Shown in pieces: positions 52,163 to 61,556 of a stretch of DNA of 64,000 nt (positions are counted from its first letter, which is position 1; each line of letters starts with the position of its first letter). The DNA comes from ZC4RG29 sp035304385 (GTDB taxonomy: Bacteria; Bacteroidota; Bacteroidia; Cytophagales; Cyclobacteriaceae), in NCBI GenBank assembly GCA_035304385.1, contig DATGQD010000043.1:31992-95991 (forward strand), written 5' to 3'. The position numbers were made by a program, and so were the translations under genes. A model generated the notes under the pieces. It did not search any database. It was not told the origin of the DNA and was given only the letters and a program-made list of their open reading frames with translations.

Positions 52163-53310
52163 ATCCCATAAGGATCGGTATCGTTTGCTATCCCACATTC
52201 GGTGGCAGCGGTGTAGTAGCGACAGAGTTAGGCAAAGCCCTGGCCAAGAAAGGTCACGAAATTCATTTTATCACATACTCTCAGCCCAGCCGGCTCGACT
52301 TCCTGAACGAAAACCTGTTCTACCACGAAGTGGACTTCCGAACATATCCACTGTTTGAATATCCACCCTACGAAACGGCGCTGGCCAGCAAGATGGTTAG
52401 TGTCGTAAAAAATGAGAGGCTGGACCTGTTGCATGTGCACTATGCCATCCCGCACGCATCGGCGGCGTATCTTGCCCGACAGATCCTGAGAACAGACAAC
52501 ACCATCATACCCGTGGTAACCACATTGCACGGCACCGACATTACGCTCGTGGGTAAGGACGCGTCATACGCACCGGTGGTTACCTTTAGTATCAACGAAT
52601 CGGACGGCGTGACGGCCGTGTCGGAAGACTTGAAAAGGGAAACCCTGCAATACTTCAAGATCACCCAGGACATCGAGGTCATACCCAACTTCGTTGACAT
52701 GGAGAAGTTCAGGAAGATGAAGAAAGATCACTTTAAGAAAGCCATTTGTCCTCATGGGGAGGCGCTCATCGTTCACATATCGAACTTCAGAAAGGTTAAA
52801 CGGATTAACGATGTGCTACAGGTGTTCGCCCGTGTGCGCCGTGAAATACCGGCCAAGTTGCTGATGATCGGCGACGGCCCGGAACGGGTTAGCGCCGAGA
52901 TCGTAAGCCGCGAGCTCGCAATCTCAGACGACGTCCGGTTTCTCGGAAAACTGGAAGCTGTCGAAGAAGTGCTCTCCGTGGCGGACCTCTTTATTATGAC
53001 GTCCGAAAAGGAAAGCTTCGGACTGGCCGCCCTCGAGGCCATGGCCTGTGAGGTGCCTGTTGTGTCCACCAATGCGGGCGGGCTGCCTGAGTTGAACATT
53101 CAGGGTGAGACCGGATTTCTCAGCGCCGTCGGTGATATAGAAGACATGACGCAAAAGTCGCTGCTCATACTGGACAAGGAGAATCTGCCCCGCTTCAAGG
53201 CCAACGCCCTGGCGCGGGCCCGTGAATTTGATATTTCTAAAGTAATGCCCCTGTACGAGCAGTTTTACGCCCGTGTAATCGACAAGACGACGGTAAAGAC
53301 CTTGTCCTGA
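52159..53310 (+). CDS. bshA: N-acetyl-alpha-D-glucosaminyl L-malate synthase (bacillithiol)
   Basis: 383 residues from GTG 52159, whose GTGA overlaps the stop of the previous gene; the frame is open further upstream inside that gene, but the family N-terminus IRIGIVCYPTFGGSGVVATELG starts just here (split IRIGIVCYPTFGGSG). GT4 fold with DGVTAVSEDLKRET and the C-terminal ESFGLAALEAMACEVPVVSTN with the catalytic Glu. It joins UDP-GlcNAc and malate, the first step of bacillithiol synthesis. bshB and bshC are not in the window. Confidence 0.93.
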   Translation: MNPIRIGIVCYPTFGGSGVVATELGKALAKKGHEIHFITYSQPSRLDFLNENLFYHEVDFRTYPLFEYPPYETALASKMVSVVKNERLDLLHVHYAIPHASAAYLARQILRTDNTIIPVVTTLHGTDITLVGKDASYAPVVTFSINESDGVTAVSEDLKRETLQYFKITQDIEVIPNFVDMEKFRKMKKDHFKKAICPHGEALIVHISNFRKVKRINDVLQVFARVRREIPAKLLMIGDGPERVSAEIVSRELAISDDVRFLGKLEAVEEVLSVADLFIMTSEKESFGLAALEAMACEVPVVSTNAGGLPELNIQGETGFLSAVGDIEDMTQKSLLILDKENLPRFKANALARAREFDISKVMPLYEQFYARVIDKTTVKTLS

Positions 53311-53373
53311 CAAAGATCATTTTGTAGAAACTTTGCCATACAATTAAATTTAGGCCAAAATCGTTAAGGGAAG

Positions 53374-54006
53374 ATGAAGGAAGAGATAAGACCTCAAAAC
53401 AAGGGAACCCGGACACTGTTTAAGAATCCTATTCTTGAGCGGTTATCCAGAACCCACATTTCAGTACCATTAATAATTTTTGGGTTGTATTCGTCTGCGC
53501 TTCTGTACTGGAGCGTGGTTCATACGTCGCTTTCTGCGCTGACCACCATCGGAATGTTTTTCCTGGGACTTCTGGCGTTTACGTGGGTGGAATACATCGT
53601 GCACCGTTACCTGTTTCACATGCCCACCTATACCAAGGCCCGTGCGAAGCTCCAGTATACGCTGCATGGGGTACACCACGAATTTCCCAAGGATAAAGAC
53701 CGGTTGGCTATGCCGCCACTGCTGAGCATCACACTGGCGACCATACTTCTGCTCGTGTTTCGTGTGGTTATGGGCGACTTCGCTTTCGCCTTTTTACCGG
53801 GATTTCTTGTAGGCTATGCGCTTTACCTCGCCATACATTACATGGTGCATGCGTTTGCGCCGCCGAAAAACTTCCTGAAAGTGTTGTGGATCAATCACGG
53901 CGTTCACCACTACAAGGATGGTGATAGCGTGTTTGGTGTATCGTCGCCGTTGTGGGATTATATCTACGGCACGATGCGACCCCGGAAAACACAGCACCAG
54001 CATTAA
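53374..54006 (+). CDS. fatty acid hydroxylase / sterol desaturase family membrane protein
   Basis: 210 residues, four helices. The di-iron histidine motifs are all present: HRYLFH, HGVHHEFPKD, HYMVHAF and NHGVHHYKDGDSVFGV. The final DYIYGTMRP is common in the family. It hydroxylates or desaturates a lipid, in Bacteroidota perhaps the 2-/3-hydroxy acids of sphingolipid- or ornithine-lipid-like compounds (inference). It follows bshA by 64 nt. Confidence 0.9.
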   Translation: MKEEIRPQNKGTRTLFKNPILERLSRTHISVPLIIFGLYSSALLYWSVVHTSLSALTTIGMFFLGLLAFTWVEYIVHRYLFHMPTYTKARAKLQYTLHGVHHEFPKDKDRLAMPPLLSITLATILLLVFRVVMGDFAFAFLPGFLVGYALYLAIHYMVHAFAPPKNFLKVLWINHGVHHYKDGDSVFGVSSPLWDYIYGTMRPRKTQHQH

Positions 54007-54049
54007 TCCGGGCGTTTCTGCTCCTGCGGGGGGTGTTAACGCTCCAGCC

Positions 54050-54175
54050 TTAGATTCTAACGTCCGACGCCGGTTTTGCTGCCGGGGCCTTCGAATACGT
54101 GGGGCACGTATAGGAGGAACATGATGCAAATGCTATCATGCCTACCAGAATAAGGGCGTAAAAAATGGTTTTCAT
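54050..54175 (-). CDS. 41-residue lipoprotein
   Basis: Minus strand, ATG at 54173-54175. MKTIFYALILVGMIAFASC is a lipoprotein signal with lipobox FASC, followed by SSYTCPTYSKAPAAKPASDV. Short lipoproteins with a CPTYSK-like run are frequent in Bacteroidota. A perfect TAnnTTTG box precedes it. Function unknown. Otherwise the 344-nt gap 54007-54350 holds nothing further that I can see. Confidence 0.6.
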   Translation of the reverse strand: MKTIFYALILVGMIAFASCSSYTCPTYSKAPAAKPASDVRI

Positions 54176-54197
54176 GGGTTCAACGATGCATAAAAAC

Positions 54198-54205
54198 CAA
54201 AAGTA
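54198..54205 (-). promoter_or_regulatory. -7 box of the small lipoprotein gene
   Basis: TACTTTTG on the minus strand, 22 nt before the start codon; a TTG lies 24 nt further upstream, slightly beyond the normal spacing. Confidence 0.5.
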
Positions 54206-54350
54206 GCGACCTACCCCCTTTCCCACACTCAATTCAGGGTCAATACCTTACATGGGTCTCCAAAGGCTGGAAAAAATAAAATTTCGGGGGAGAAACAGAA
54301 TTCCAAAATAAATGGTTTATTAAGGAAAATCAGCAGAACCGCTGCCTGCT

Positions 54351-55448
54351 ATGTCCGGTTATCGTTTCACCCAATATGTGCCACCGCCCGAAAAAGCGTC
54401 CAGCGACTTTCAAAAGTTGTTGAAGATGTTCATGCAACTTGTGCTGATCACCTCCGGCAACGTTGCGGAAGCGCTCCAGTGGCTCACCGAACTCGACCGT
54501 CAATACGGACTCACGAACGAGAAATACGGTATCGGCGATTTTATCGAGCAACTCAAACGGGATGGGTACATCACCGACGAGACCGAACGCGGCGAGATCA
54601 AACTCAAGGCCCGCAGCGAGCAACAGCTTCGCCGATCGGCCCTGGAAGAAATCTTCGGAAAACTCCGCAAAGCACGGGGCGGCGAACACAATACGGTCCA
54701 CAGTGGCCGCGGTGATGAACAAACCACGGAAAAGCGCGACTATGAATTCGGCGACACGCCCGAGCAAATCGCGATGACCGACTCACTGAGAAATGCGCAG
54801 ATCAATCATGGCGTCGACAACTTCCTCATGACGGAACGTGATCTTGAAGTTGTGGAAAGCGAATTCAAGACACAGACGTCGACCGTGCTTATGATCGACA
54901 TTTCACACTCCATGATCCTGTACGGCGAAGACCGGATCACGCCGGCAAAGAAAGTTGCCATGGCGCTGGCCGAACTCATCACCAAAAAATATCCGAAGGA
55001 TACGCTCGATATCCTGGTGTTCGGAGACGACGCCTGGCAGATCGAGATCAAGGATCTCCCCTATCTGCAGGTAGGCCCTTACCACACAAACACCGTGGCG
55101 GGTCTGGAACTTGCAATGGATCTTTTGCGCAGAAGAAAGAACCCCAACAAACAGATCTTCATGATCACGGACGGAAAGCCTACGTGTATCAAACAGGGGA
55201 TCCGATATTATAAGAACGCGTTCGGGCTCGATGAGAAAATTCTTGCCCGCACCCTGAACCTGGCTACACAACTTCGCAAAATAAAAATACCGGTGACGAC
55301 ATTCATGATTGCAACAGACCCCTACCTTAAGGCCTTTGTTCGTGAATTCACCAGGGCCAACAACGGCAATGCGTATTACAGCAATGTCCAGGGCCTGGGT
55401 AACCTGGTTTTTGAAGACTTTAAGCGAAACCGCAGGAAATCCTGGTAA
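54351..55448 (+). CDS. VWA-domain protein paired with a MoxR-like ATPase
   Basis: 365 residues. The N-terminal half is helical and charged (residues 1-165); the VWA domain follows with the MIDAS residues Asp183, Ser185 and Ser187 (DISHS), Thr of the HTNTVAG loop and ITDGKPTC. No signal peptide, so cytoplasmic. VWA proteins of this kind act with MoxR/RavA AAA ATPases as metal-insertion or protein-assembly chaperones; the ATPase is 36 nt downstream. The true substrate is not recognisable in the vicinity. Confidence 0.88.
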   Translation: MSGYRFTQYVPPPEKASSDFQKLLKMFMQLVLITSGNVAEALQWLTELDRQYGLTNEKYGIGDFIEQLKRDGYITDETERGEIKLKARSEQQLRRSALEEIFGKLRKARGGEHNTVHSGRGDEQTTEKRDYEFGDTPEQIAMTDSLRNAQINHGVDNFLMTERDLEVVESEFKTQTSTVLMIDISHSMILYGEDRITPAKKVAMALAELITKKYPKDTLDILVFGDDAWQIEIKDLPYLQVGPYHTNTVAGLELAMDLLRRRKNPNKQIFMITDGKPTCIKQGIRYYKNAFGLDEKILARTLNLATQLRKIKIPVTTFMIATDPYLKAFVREFTRANNGNAYYSNVQGLGNLVFEDFKRNRRKSW

Positions 55449-55484
55449 GCTCCTGCACAGACAACCAAAAAAATCAACAGCCGC

Positions 55485-57002
55485 ATGCGCGACCTCACCT
55501 CCATCAGCACGCTGGGTGAATTGAAACGGGCTGGGTATACACCCAAGTCCATCAAGGCTGAACTCAGATCGAACCTGATCGCCGGACTCCGTCGAAAGGA
55601 ACCGGTATTCTCCGGTATATGGGGATACGAAGAAACCGTTATTCCCGACCTTGAACGGGCCATCCTGGCGGGCCATGACATCAACCTGCTCGGACTGCGT
55701 GGCCAGGCCAAGACCCGCCTGGCCCGTCTTATGATACGATTGCTGGACGAATACATCCCCATTATCGAGGGTTCCGAACTGAACGATGATCCCTTCAACC
55801 CTGTGTCACGATACGGCAAAGACCGTGTGGCACAAGAAGGCGACGATACGCCCGTAGCCTGGCTGCACCGCGACGAACGGTACACCGAGAAACTGGCAAC
55901 GCCCGACGTGTCCATCGCCGACCTCGTGGGCGACGTCGACCCGATCAAAGCAGCGACGCTCAAGCTCCCTTACTCTGACGAAAGGGTGATTCACTTCGGG
56001 CTTATTCCACGATCGAACCGGTGCATTTTCGTGATCAACGAGCTGCCCGATCTGCAAGCCAGAATACAGGTCGCGCTCTTTAACATTCTGCAGGAGGGTG
56101 ATATACAGATCCGCGGGTTCAAACTGCGGCTTCCCCTCGACTTACAGTTTGTATTCACCGCCAATCCGGAAGACTATACGAACCGGGGTAGCATCGTTAC
56201 GCCGCTTAAGGACCGTATCGACAGCCAGATCATCACCCACTATCCGAAGACGATCGAAATCGGCAAACAGATCACCGCCCAGGAAGCGACCGTGCCAGCC
56301 GATCCGGCCAGCCAGGTTACCATGCATGAGATGGCAAGGGACCTGATCGAGCAGGTGGCCGTGGAAGCACGCAAGAGTGAGTATGTAGACGCTAAGAGCG
56401 GTGTCTCTGCGCGCCTTACGATTTCGGCATACGAGAACCTGGTGGCAGCGGCAGAACGGCGGGCGATCCTCAACAATGAAAAGAGTACGGCAGTCCGCAT
56501 CGCTGATTTCATCGGCGTAGTTCCCGCCATCACAGGGAAGGTTGAGTTGGTCTACGAGGGCGAACAGGAAGGCCCCGGCATCGTGGCGCAAAACCTTATC
56601 GGCAAGGCGATCCGTTCGCAGTTTGTCAACTACTTTCCGGATCCCGACACATTCAGAAAGCAAAAGGAGAAAAGCCCGTACCGAAAGATCACCAACTGGT
56701 TTGGTGAAGGGAACACGGTGGACCTTCTTCACGATATGCCGCAAGCCGAATATGAGTCGGCATTGAAAAGCGTACCGGGTCTGGCAAGCCTGGTCAAAGA
56801 GTTCCATCGCGACAAGGATGCGGCCACGCAGAGTTTCCTGATGGAGTTCGCCCTTCACGGTCTGGCGGAATACAGTCTGATCAGCAAACACAACCTGGCT
56901 GTCGGCCACCAGTTCAAAGACTTGCTCAGCAGCATGTTTACGTTGCCTCGCCCCGGCGAAGAAGACGATGACGACGATGAGGTTGCAGGAGGTAAATTCT
57001 GA
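55485..57002 (+). CDS. Mg-chelatase/MoxR-like AAA ATPase
   Basis: 505 residues. Walker A GLRGQAKT (70-77); Walker B-like FVINELPD, in which Asn185 replaces the usual Asp and Glu186 is kept; sensor 1 in FTANPEDYTNRG and arginine finger region LKDRIDSQI. An acidic tail (EEDDDDDE) ends it. The VWA partner lies upstream, which matches the chelatase layout (BchI/BchD-like) or RavA-ViaA. Note the Asn in Walker B may be a family feature. Co-transcribed with the VWA gene. Confidence 0.88.
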   Translation: MRDLTSISTLGELKRAGYTPKSIKAELRSNLIAGLRRKEPVFSGIWGYEETVIPDLERAILAGHDINLLGLRGQAKTRLARLMIRLLDEYIPIIEGSELNDDPFNPVSRYGKDRVAQEGDDTPVAWLHRDERYTEKLATPDVSIADLVGDVDPIKAATLKLPYSDERVIHFGLIPRSNRCIFVINELPDLQARIQVALFNILQEGDIQIRGFKLRLPLDLQFVFTANPEDYTNRGSIVTPLKDRIDSQIITHYPKTIEIGKQITAQEATVPADPASQVTMHEMARDLIEQVAVEARKSEYVDAKSGVSARLTISAYENLVAAAERRAILNNEKSTAVRIADFIGVVPAITGKVELVYEGEQEGPGIVAQNLIGKAIRSQFVNYFPDPDTFRKQKEKSPYRKITNWFGEGNTVDLLHDMPQAEYESALKSVPGLASLVKEFHRDKDAATQSFLMEFALHGLAEYSLISKHNLAVGHQFKDLLSSMFTLPRPGEEDDDDDEVAGGKF

Positions 57003-57013
57003 GACTTTCCGTC

Positions 57014-57691
57014 ATGTCCGGAACGAGGATAAGAGATCATGCGCCACCCGACGGGCGTCGCCTGCGTGAATTAAGGCAACTGGTATTGCACGGGGAAGGT
57101 CTGCACCTGGAGTTCAAGAAAAAAGCAACCTTTCCCGAAAAGGTCGTGCGTGAAATGGTCGCCTTCGCCAATACGGAAGGAGGCGTCCTCCTGGTTGGCA
57201 TCGACGACGACGGAACAATCACCGGCCTTCGCCATCCTGAAGAAGAAGCGTATGTAATTCACCAGGCCCTCGCATCCTGCCGGCCGCTATTGAATGTTCA
57301 GGAAGAGACGATTTCTTTGGGTAATGGCCGTTCTGTATTGCGGTACGATATAGCCGAAGGTACGCGAAAGCCTCACGTGCTGTTGCGGGACGGTATGAAG
57401 GAAGCCTTTGTAAGGGTGGGCGATGAAAGCATTCGCGCCAGCCGGGAAGTTCGCGAGATCGTCCGCCGCGCACAACGGAAACGCAACATCCATTTTCGGT
57501 ATGGCGAACATGAGAAAATGCTCATGCAATACCTGGACACACACGAGTTCATTACGCTGAAAGAGTACATGACACTTGGCAACCTTTCCCGAGTTCAGGC
57601 ATCGCGCAAACTGATCCTGCTCGTCCTCGCGCGCGTACTCTTTGTTACGCCACACGGATCCGGAGATCGCTACGCACGGCGCTCTCCGTGA
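57014..57691 (+). CDS. AlbA_2 (Schlafen-type) ATP-binding domain protein
   Basis: 225 residues. The AlbA_2 domain occupies residues 20-145: GEGLHLEFKKKATFPEK, then REMVAFANTEGGVLLVGIDDDGTITGL and RVGDESIRASREV. The remaining residues (150-225) are helical with HEFITLKEYM and a basic end, like a winged-helix DNA-binding tail. Such proteins have been seen as transcriptional regulators or in phage defence (Schlafen-like). Start is 12 nt after the ATPase stop, so it belongs to the same transcript. Confidence 0.78.
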   Translation: MSGTRIRDHAPPDGRRLRELRQLVLHGEGLHLEFKKKATFPEKVVREMVAFANTEGGVLLVGIDDDGTITGLRHPEEEAYVIHQALASCRPLLNVQEETISLGNGRSVLRYDIAEGTRKPHVLLRDGMKEAFVRVGDESIRASREVREIVRRAQRKRNIHFRYGEHEKMLMQYLDTHEFITLKEYMTLGNLSRVQASRKLILLVLARVLFVTPHGSGDRYARRSP

Positions 57692-57768
57692 CTCAAAAAA
57701 ACATCGCGAATTATCTGGAGCTTTCGCGGCGTTTAAGTACATTTCGTAAACCAAGTTCTTTGTGACGC

Positions 57769-59106
57769 ATGTCTAAGGCCAGGAAGGAGAAAAAGATCTT
57801 CGTACTCGACACTTCCGTAATCATCTACGAACACGAATCCATCCTGAACTTTGACGAACACGACATCGGAATACCGATAACCGTTCTGGAAGAACTTGAC
57901 AATTTCAAAAAAGGCAACGACAACAAAAATTTCGAAGCACGGGAGTTTATCCGGCTCCTCGATAAACTGGCCAACGGCCAGATGCTCCATCAATGGAATC
58001 CTATTAACGGTAAAGGCAAAGGAAATTTCCGCGTGTTGATGGAAACGAACAGCGCGATCGATGCGAACGTGGTGTTCAACGAAGTCAAGCCCGATCACCG
58101 CATCCTCAACGCCGCTCTCCGGCTGCAGCGCGAATCAAAAAGCAAGAAAGTTATTCTCGTATCAAAGGATGTCAACCTGCGTCTGAAAGCCAAAGCACTC
58201 GGGCTCCAGTCGGAAGACTACACCACCGGTAAGGTACAGAACATTTCTTCGCTGTACTCGGGAAAGACGATTGTCGAAAATGTCAATCCCGACATGATCA
58301 ATCTCCTGTACGACAAGGGATATTGTGTGCCTGAAGAAATTCTCGGAGACACCCCGGCTTACAAGAATCACTATTACATTCTTAAGAGCGGAAAGAAGTC
58401 TGCCCTTGCCGTTTACAACCCGTTGAACGGTATGGTAGAGCATGTGGAGAAGCGATCGGTTTACGGCATCAAGCCACGCAACGCCGAACAAACCTTTGCC
58501 ATGCACGCCTTGCTCAAACCGGAGATCAGACTTGTGTCGATACAGGGTGTGGCGGGTACGGGCAAAACACTCATCGCACTTGCGGCGAGCCTGGAACAAA
58601 AGCGCGACTTCAAACAGATATACCTGGCGCGACCTATCGTGCCGCTCAGCAATAAGGATATCGGCTACCTTCCGGGCGACATCAAGTCGAAGCTCAATCC
58701 CTACATGGAGCCGCTTTGGGATAACCTCAAATTCATTCAGAACCAATACAACGAATCAGACAAGGAATACCAGCGCATCAGTGAAATGGTTAACCTTGAA
58801 AAGCTTGTCATCACACCTCTGGCCTACATACGGGGAAGAAGCCTTTCCAATATTTGCTTCATTGTCGACGAAGCACAGAACCTCACGCCCCATGAGGTCA
58901 AAACCATTATTACCCGTGCCGGAGAAAACACCAAGATCATCTTCACGGGCGACGTACACCAGATCGATACACCTTATCTGGACTCCCAAAGCAACGGTTT
59001 GTCCACCCTGATCGACCGACTGAAAGACACCGAGCTGTACGCCCATATTACACTGGAAAAGGGCGAACGCTCAGAATTGGCCAACCTCGCCAACGAACTT
59101 CTGTAA
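57769..59106 (+). CDS. PIN domain plus PhoH-like ATPase
   Basis: 445 residues, the YlaK/PhoH2 layout. PIN nuclease domain at 1-150 with acidic Asp14 (FVLDTSVI) and Asp in NSAIDANV and VSKDVNL; PhoH ATPase at 235-445 with Walker A GVAGTGKT (260-267), Walker B NICFIVDEAQNLTP and RLARPIVP-like start. PhoH2 proteins unwind and cut RNA, and are common single genes in Bacteroidota. It lies 77 nt downstream of the AlbA_2 gene. Confidence 0.93.
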   Translation: MSKARKEKKIFVLDTSVIIYEHESILNFDEHDIGIPITVLEELDNFKKGNDNKNFEAREFIRLLDKLANGQMLHQWNPINGKGKGNFRVLMETNSAIDANVVFNEVKPDHRILNAALRLQRESKSKKVILVSKDVNLRLKAKALGLQSEDYTTGKVQNISSLYSGKTIVENVNPDMINLLYDKGYCVPEEILGDTPAYKNHYYILKSGKKSALAVYNPLNGMVEHVEKRSVYGIKPRNAEQTFAMHALLKPEIRLVSIQGVAGTGKTLIALAASLEQKRDFKQIYLARPIVPLSNKDIGYLPGDIKSKLNPYMEPLWDNLKFIQNQYNESDKEYQRISEMVNLEKLVITPLAYIRGRSLSNICFIVDEAQNLTPHEVKTIITRAGENTKIIFTGDVHQIDTPYLDSQSNGLSTLIDRLKDTELYAHITLEKGERSELANLANELL

Positions 59107-59237
59107 GTTTCACTTTGAAAATTTTTTCCCAAATAGGGAAAGGCTCCTGCGGAAAATCTCAAAATCCCTTGAATTAGGCGGTTTTTTGAGCAATGGCAAG
59201 AAAATGGTGTCGTCAAACGGTATTAACCAAACCGTTT

Positions 59238-59498
59238 ATGTTTTTCCGATTTTTCTTTAACCGGCTTTCTGTGAAGAAGCAGGTCCAGACCCTGAAGAAG
59301 AGGGGCACTTTTTTGGGAACCCGCGAAAAGGATTCACGCAAGGTGTACATCTACATGCTCACAAACCTTTTCGTGGAGGTAATCTACAAGAATGACGATG
59401 TAGAAAACGAGCCGGAACAAACCCGGATCCTGGCGGGCCTGAAGCGTTTGAATGCCTACCTGGAGACGGAGTTCAAATCGAGCTTTAATTCTGCCTGA
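59238..59498 (+). CDS. conserved small protein of Bacteroidota, unknown function
   Basis: 86 residues from ATG 59238; an earlier start at 59193 would add 15 residues of unlikely sequence. It begins MFFRFFFNRLSVKKQVQTLKK and carries GTREKDSRKVYIYMLTNLFVEVIYKN, in a pattern common to small conserved Bacteroidota proteins. The last 14 nt overlap the end of the convergent sucD. Function unknown. The 131-nt gap before it holds only a weak hairpin. Confidence 0.65.
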   Translation: MFFRFFFNRLSVKKQVQTLKKRGTFLGTREKDSRKVYIYMLTNLFVEVIYKNDDVENEPEQTRILAGLKRLNAYLETEFKSSFNSA

Positions 59499-60363
59499 GC
59501 ACCCGGGCCATGGTCTCGCCGATTTCCGCGGGCGACTCCACCACATGGAGCCCGCACTCGGTCATTATTTTCATCTTGGCAGCGGCAGTATCTTCGGCAC
59601 CCCCGATAATGGCACCAGCGTGCCCCATCCTTCTGCCCGCGGGCGCAGTCTGACCCGCAATAAATCCTACAACAGGCTTTTTGTTTCCAGTCTCTTTCAC
59701 CCAACGTGCTGCAACCGCCTCATAGTTGCCGCCTATTTCACCAATCATAACGATAGCATCCGTCTCGGGATCGTTCATCAGCATTTCAACGGCCTCCTTT
59801 GTCGAGGTTCCGATAATCGGGTCACCGCCGATACCGATAGCTGTGGAAATACCGAGGCCAGCCTTGACGATCTGATCCGCGGCTTCGTAGGTAAGGGTCC
59901 CCGACTTTGACACGATCCCCACACGGCCTTTCTTGAACACAAAGCCGGGCATGATCCCGACCTTGGCCTCACCCGGGGTAATGACACCAGGGCAGTTGGG
60001 ACCGATAAGGACAACGCCTTTTTCCCTCACAACCTTCTTTACGATCATCATATCCTTGACGGGGATGCCTTCTGTGATGGCCACAATTACGCGAATGCCG
60101 GAGTCGGCCGCTTCCAGGATGGCGTCGGCAGCAAATGCAGGTGGCACGAATATGATGGACACATCTGCACCGGTCTTTTCCACGGCCTCCTTGAGCGTGT
60201 TGAATACGGGCCGGCCGAGGTGCTCCGATCCACCCTTACCTGGAGTTACGCCGCCCACGACGTTCGTGCCGTACTCGATCATTTGCCCGGAATGAAAGGT
60301 ACCTTCAGAACCGGTGAATCCCTGTACGACAATTCTGGAATCTTTATTGACTAATACACTCAT
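59485..60363 (-). CDS. sucD: succinyl-CoA synthetase alpha subunit
   Basis: 292 residues. CoA/nucleotide-binding fold (VVQGFTGSEGTFHSGQMIEY, split VVQGFTGSEGTFHS; ITEGIPVKDM; GPNCPGVITPGE), the phosphohistidine His248 in MGHAGAIIGG. It catalyses succinyl-CoA + NDP + Pi to succinate + NTP in the TCA cycle together with SucC, which is not in the window. It ends 14 nt inside the converging gene. The 183-nt gap to the next minus gene holds no ORF. Confidence 0.95.
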   Translation of the reverse strand: MSVLVNKDSRIVVQGFTGSEGTFHSGQMIEYGTNVVGGVTPGKGGSEHLGRPVFNTLKEAVEKTGADVSIIFVPPAFAADAILEAADSGIRVIVAITEGIPVKDMMIVKKVVREKGVVLIGPNCPGVITPGEAKVGIMPGFVFKKGRVGIVSKSGTLTYEAADQIVKAGLGISTAIGIGGDPIIGTSTKEAVEMLMNDPETDAIVMIGEIGGNYEAVAARWVKETGNKKPVVGFIAGQTAPAGRRMGHAGAIIGGAEDTAAAKMKIMTECGLHVVESPAEIGETMARVLRQN

Positions 60364-60546
60364 GGCGGCTTTGCTTGTGGAAGCACAAAATTAGAACATT
60401 ACAGCTTTCAGCCAAATGGTCAATGCGTGATTGAACGCTGCAAAGTGCACCCGGTGATTTGACGAAAGGCCAACGGCGCGGTGTGTCACTCCATTTTTTC
60501 TGGCGACACTTCTATTGGCCTTTTGGCAAGTGGCAAAAGAGGCTCG

Positions 60547-61452
60547 TCAATACGCCAGAGCGTTACGCATGAGGAATTCGTTGTAGGCGTCCTTGATGGC
60601 ATCAACGCCGGGGGCCAGACGCACGGCATTCTCGTACGATGCAATGGCATCGATGATGAGTTGGTGTTCTTCGTAGAAGCCTGCCAGGATCAGGTGGTTC
60701 AGTGCCGACTCCTCATCCATAACCGCCAGGATGTCATCCAGTTCCTTCTTAACCGAGTCTTGCTGGGCGGGGGCGAGTCTTTTGATCAGATGTTGATCAG
60801 AGATCAGCGAAGGATCATTCCGGGCTGACACTTCAACGAGAATGGCATTCTCCTTAGCCAGCGGCCCGTCTTCCAGGTTGAGCGTCAGTGTCGTCTCCGG
60901 CGTTTCCACCCGCGCCAACACATCGTCAAACATGTTCCGCAGGGTCACGACGTAAGGGCCCTTCACCTTGCTGCCATCCCAATTGACAACGGCGACGTTA
61001 TTGTATATACCGGAGTTGTGGTTGGGCGGTAAGGTGAGCCGGATGCCGCTACCCTCCACCGTTCGTTGTACGGCCCCGGTAGCGTTAAGCCGGTTCTTCT
61101 TGGCCTCGGCCGAGTTGCTGCTGAGGGCAAAGTCGACATACCTTTTCAGCAGCGTTGAACCCCCCGCCACCAGCGACGTGAGATCGGGGGACACTTTGTA
61201 ACTGCCTGCCTTCTTTACCTCGATGGGTTTTCCTTCGAAGTGTACCAGGCCAACGTATGCGTTATCCGCCACTCGGATCTCGTCCGTCGCCTTAAGGCTG
61301 GTACCAGTCTTGAGCGTCTGCCACGCCTGGCCCTCCGAGCGATATTCATTCGCGCCCTTGTTTACCAATACGCGAAAGGTATAATCCTGACTGAATACTG
61401 GTGAGAAAAAAAGCAGCATTGACGCGATAAGCGAAAGGTTCCGGATGTTCAT
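60547..61452 (-). CDS. secreted FecR-like protein with helical C-terminus
   Basis: 301 residues from ATG 61450-61452. Signal peptide 1-22 (cleavage after VFSQ). Residues 30-120 match a FecR-like beta-domain (GASNEYRS..., TSLKATDEIRVADNAYVGLVHFEG split TSLKATDEIRVAD, AYVGLVHFEGK), a region that in other proteins senses the envelope. The rest is a beta domain then TPR-like helices (LILAGFYEEHQLIIDAIASYENA). It lies directly downstream of the CHASE2 gene, 104 nt away, and is probably its partner. Confidence 0.7.
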   Translation of the reverse strand: MNIRNLSLIASMLLFFSPVFSQDYTFRVLVNKGANEYRSEGQAWQTLKTGTSLKATDEIRVADNAYVGLVHFEGKPIEVKKAGSYKVSPDLTSLVAGGSTLLKRYVDFALSSNSAEAKKNRLNATGAVQRTVEGSGIRLTLPPNHNSGIYNNVAVVNWDGSKVKGPYVVTLRNMFDDVLARVETPETTLTLNLEDGPLAKENAILVEVSARNDPSLISDQHLIKRLAPAQQDSVKKELDDILAVMDEESALNHLILAGFYEEHQLIIDAIASYENAVRLAPGVDAIKDAYNEFLMRNALAY

Positions 61453-61556
61453 GATGCTGCGAAATTTGGTTAGAAAACTGTTAAAATAAGCAAAAATCAA
61501 GGTTTTGAGAACATTAATACCCGCTTGTCGTCTTTGGTAAACGTTGCCTCCGGACC

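Noticed and set aside
55485..57002. True cobalt/magnesium chelatase for tetrapyrroles
   Set aside because: No porphyrin-pathway genes or H subunit are present; the pair is read as MoxR/RavA-like.
57014..57691. Defence island around the AlbA_2 protein
   Set aside because: The neighbours are housekeeping or chaperone genes; no nuclease, methylase, recombinase or transfer sign.
60364..60546. Possible sRNA or ORF in the gap after sucD
   Set aside because: Only weak imperfect hairpins and no coding-like frame; nothing I can support.
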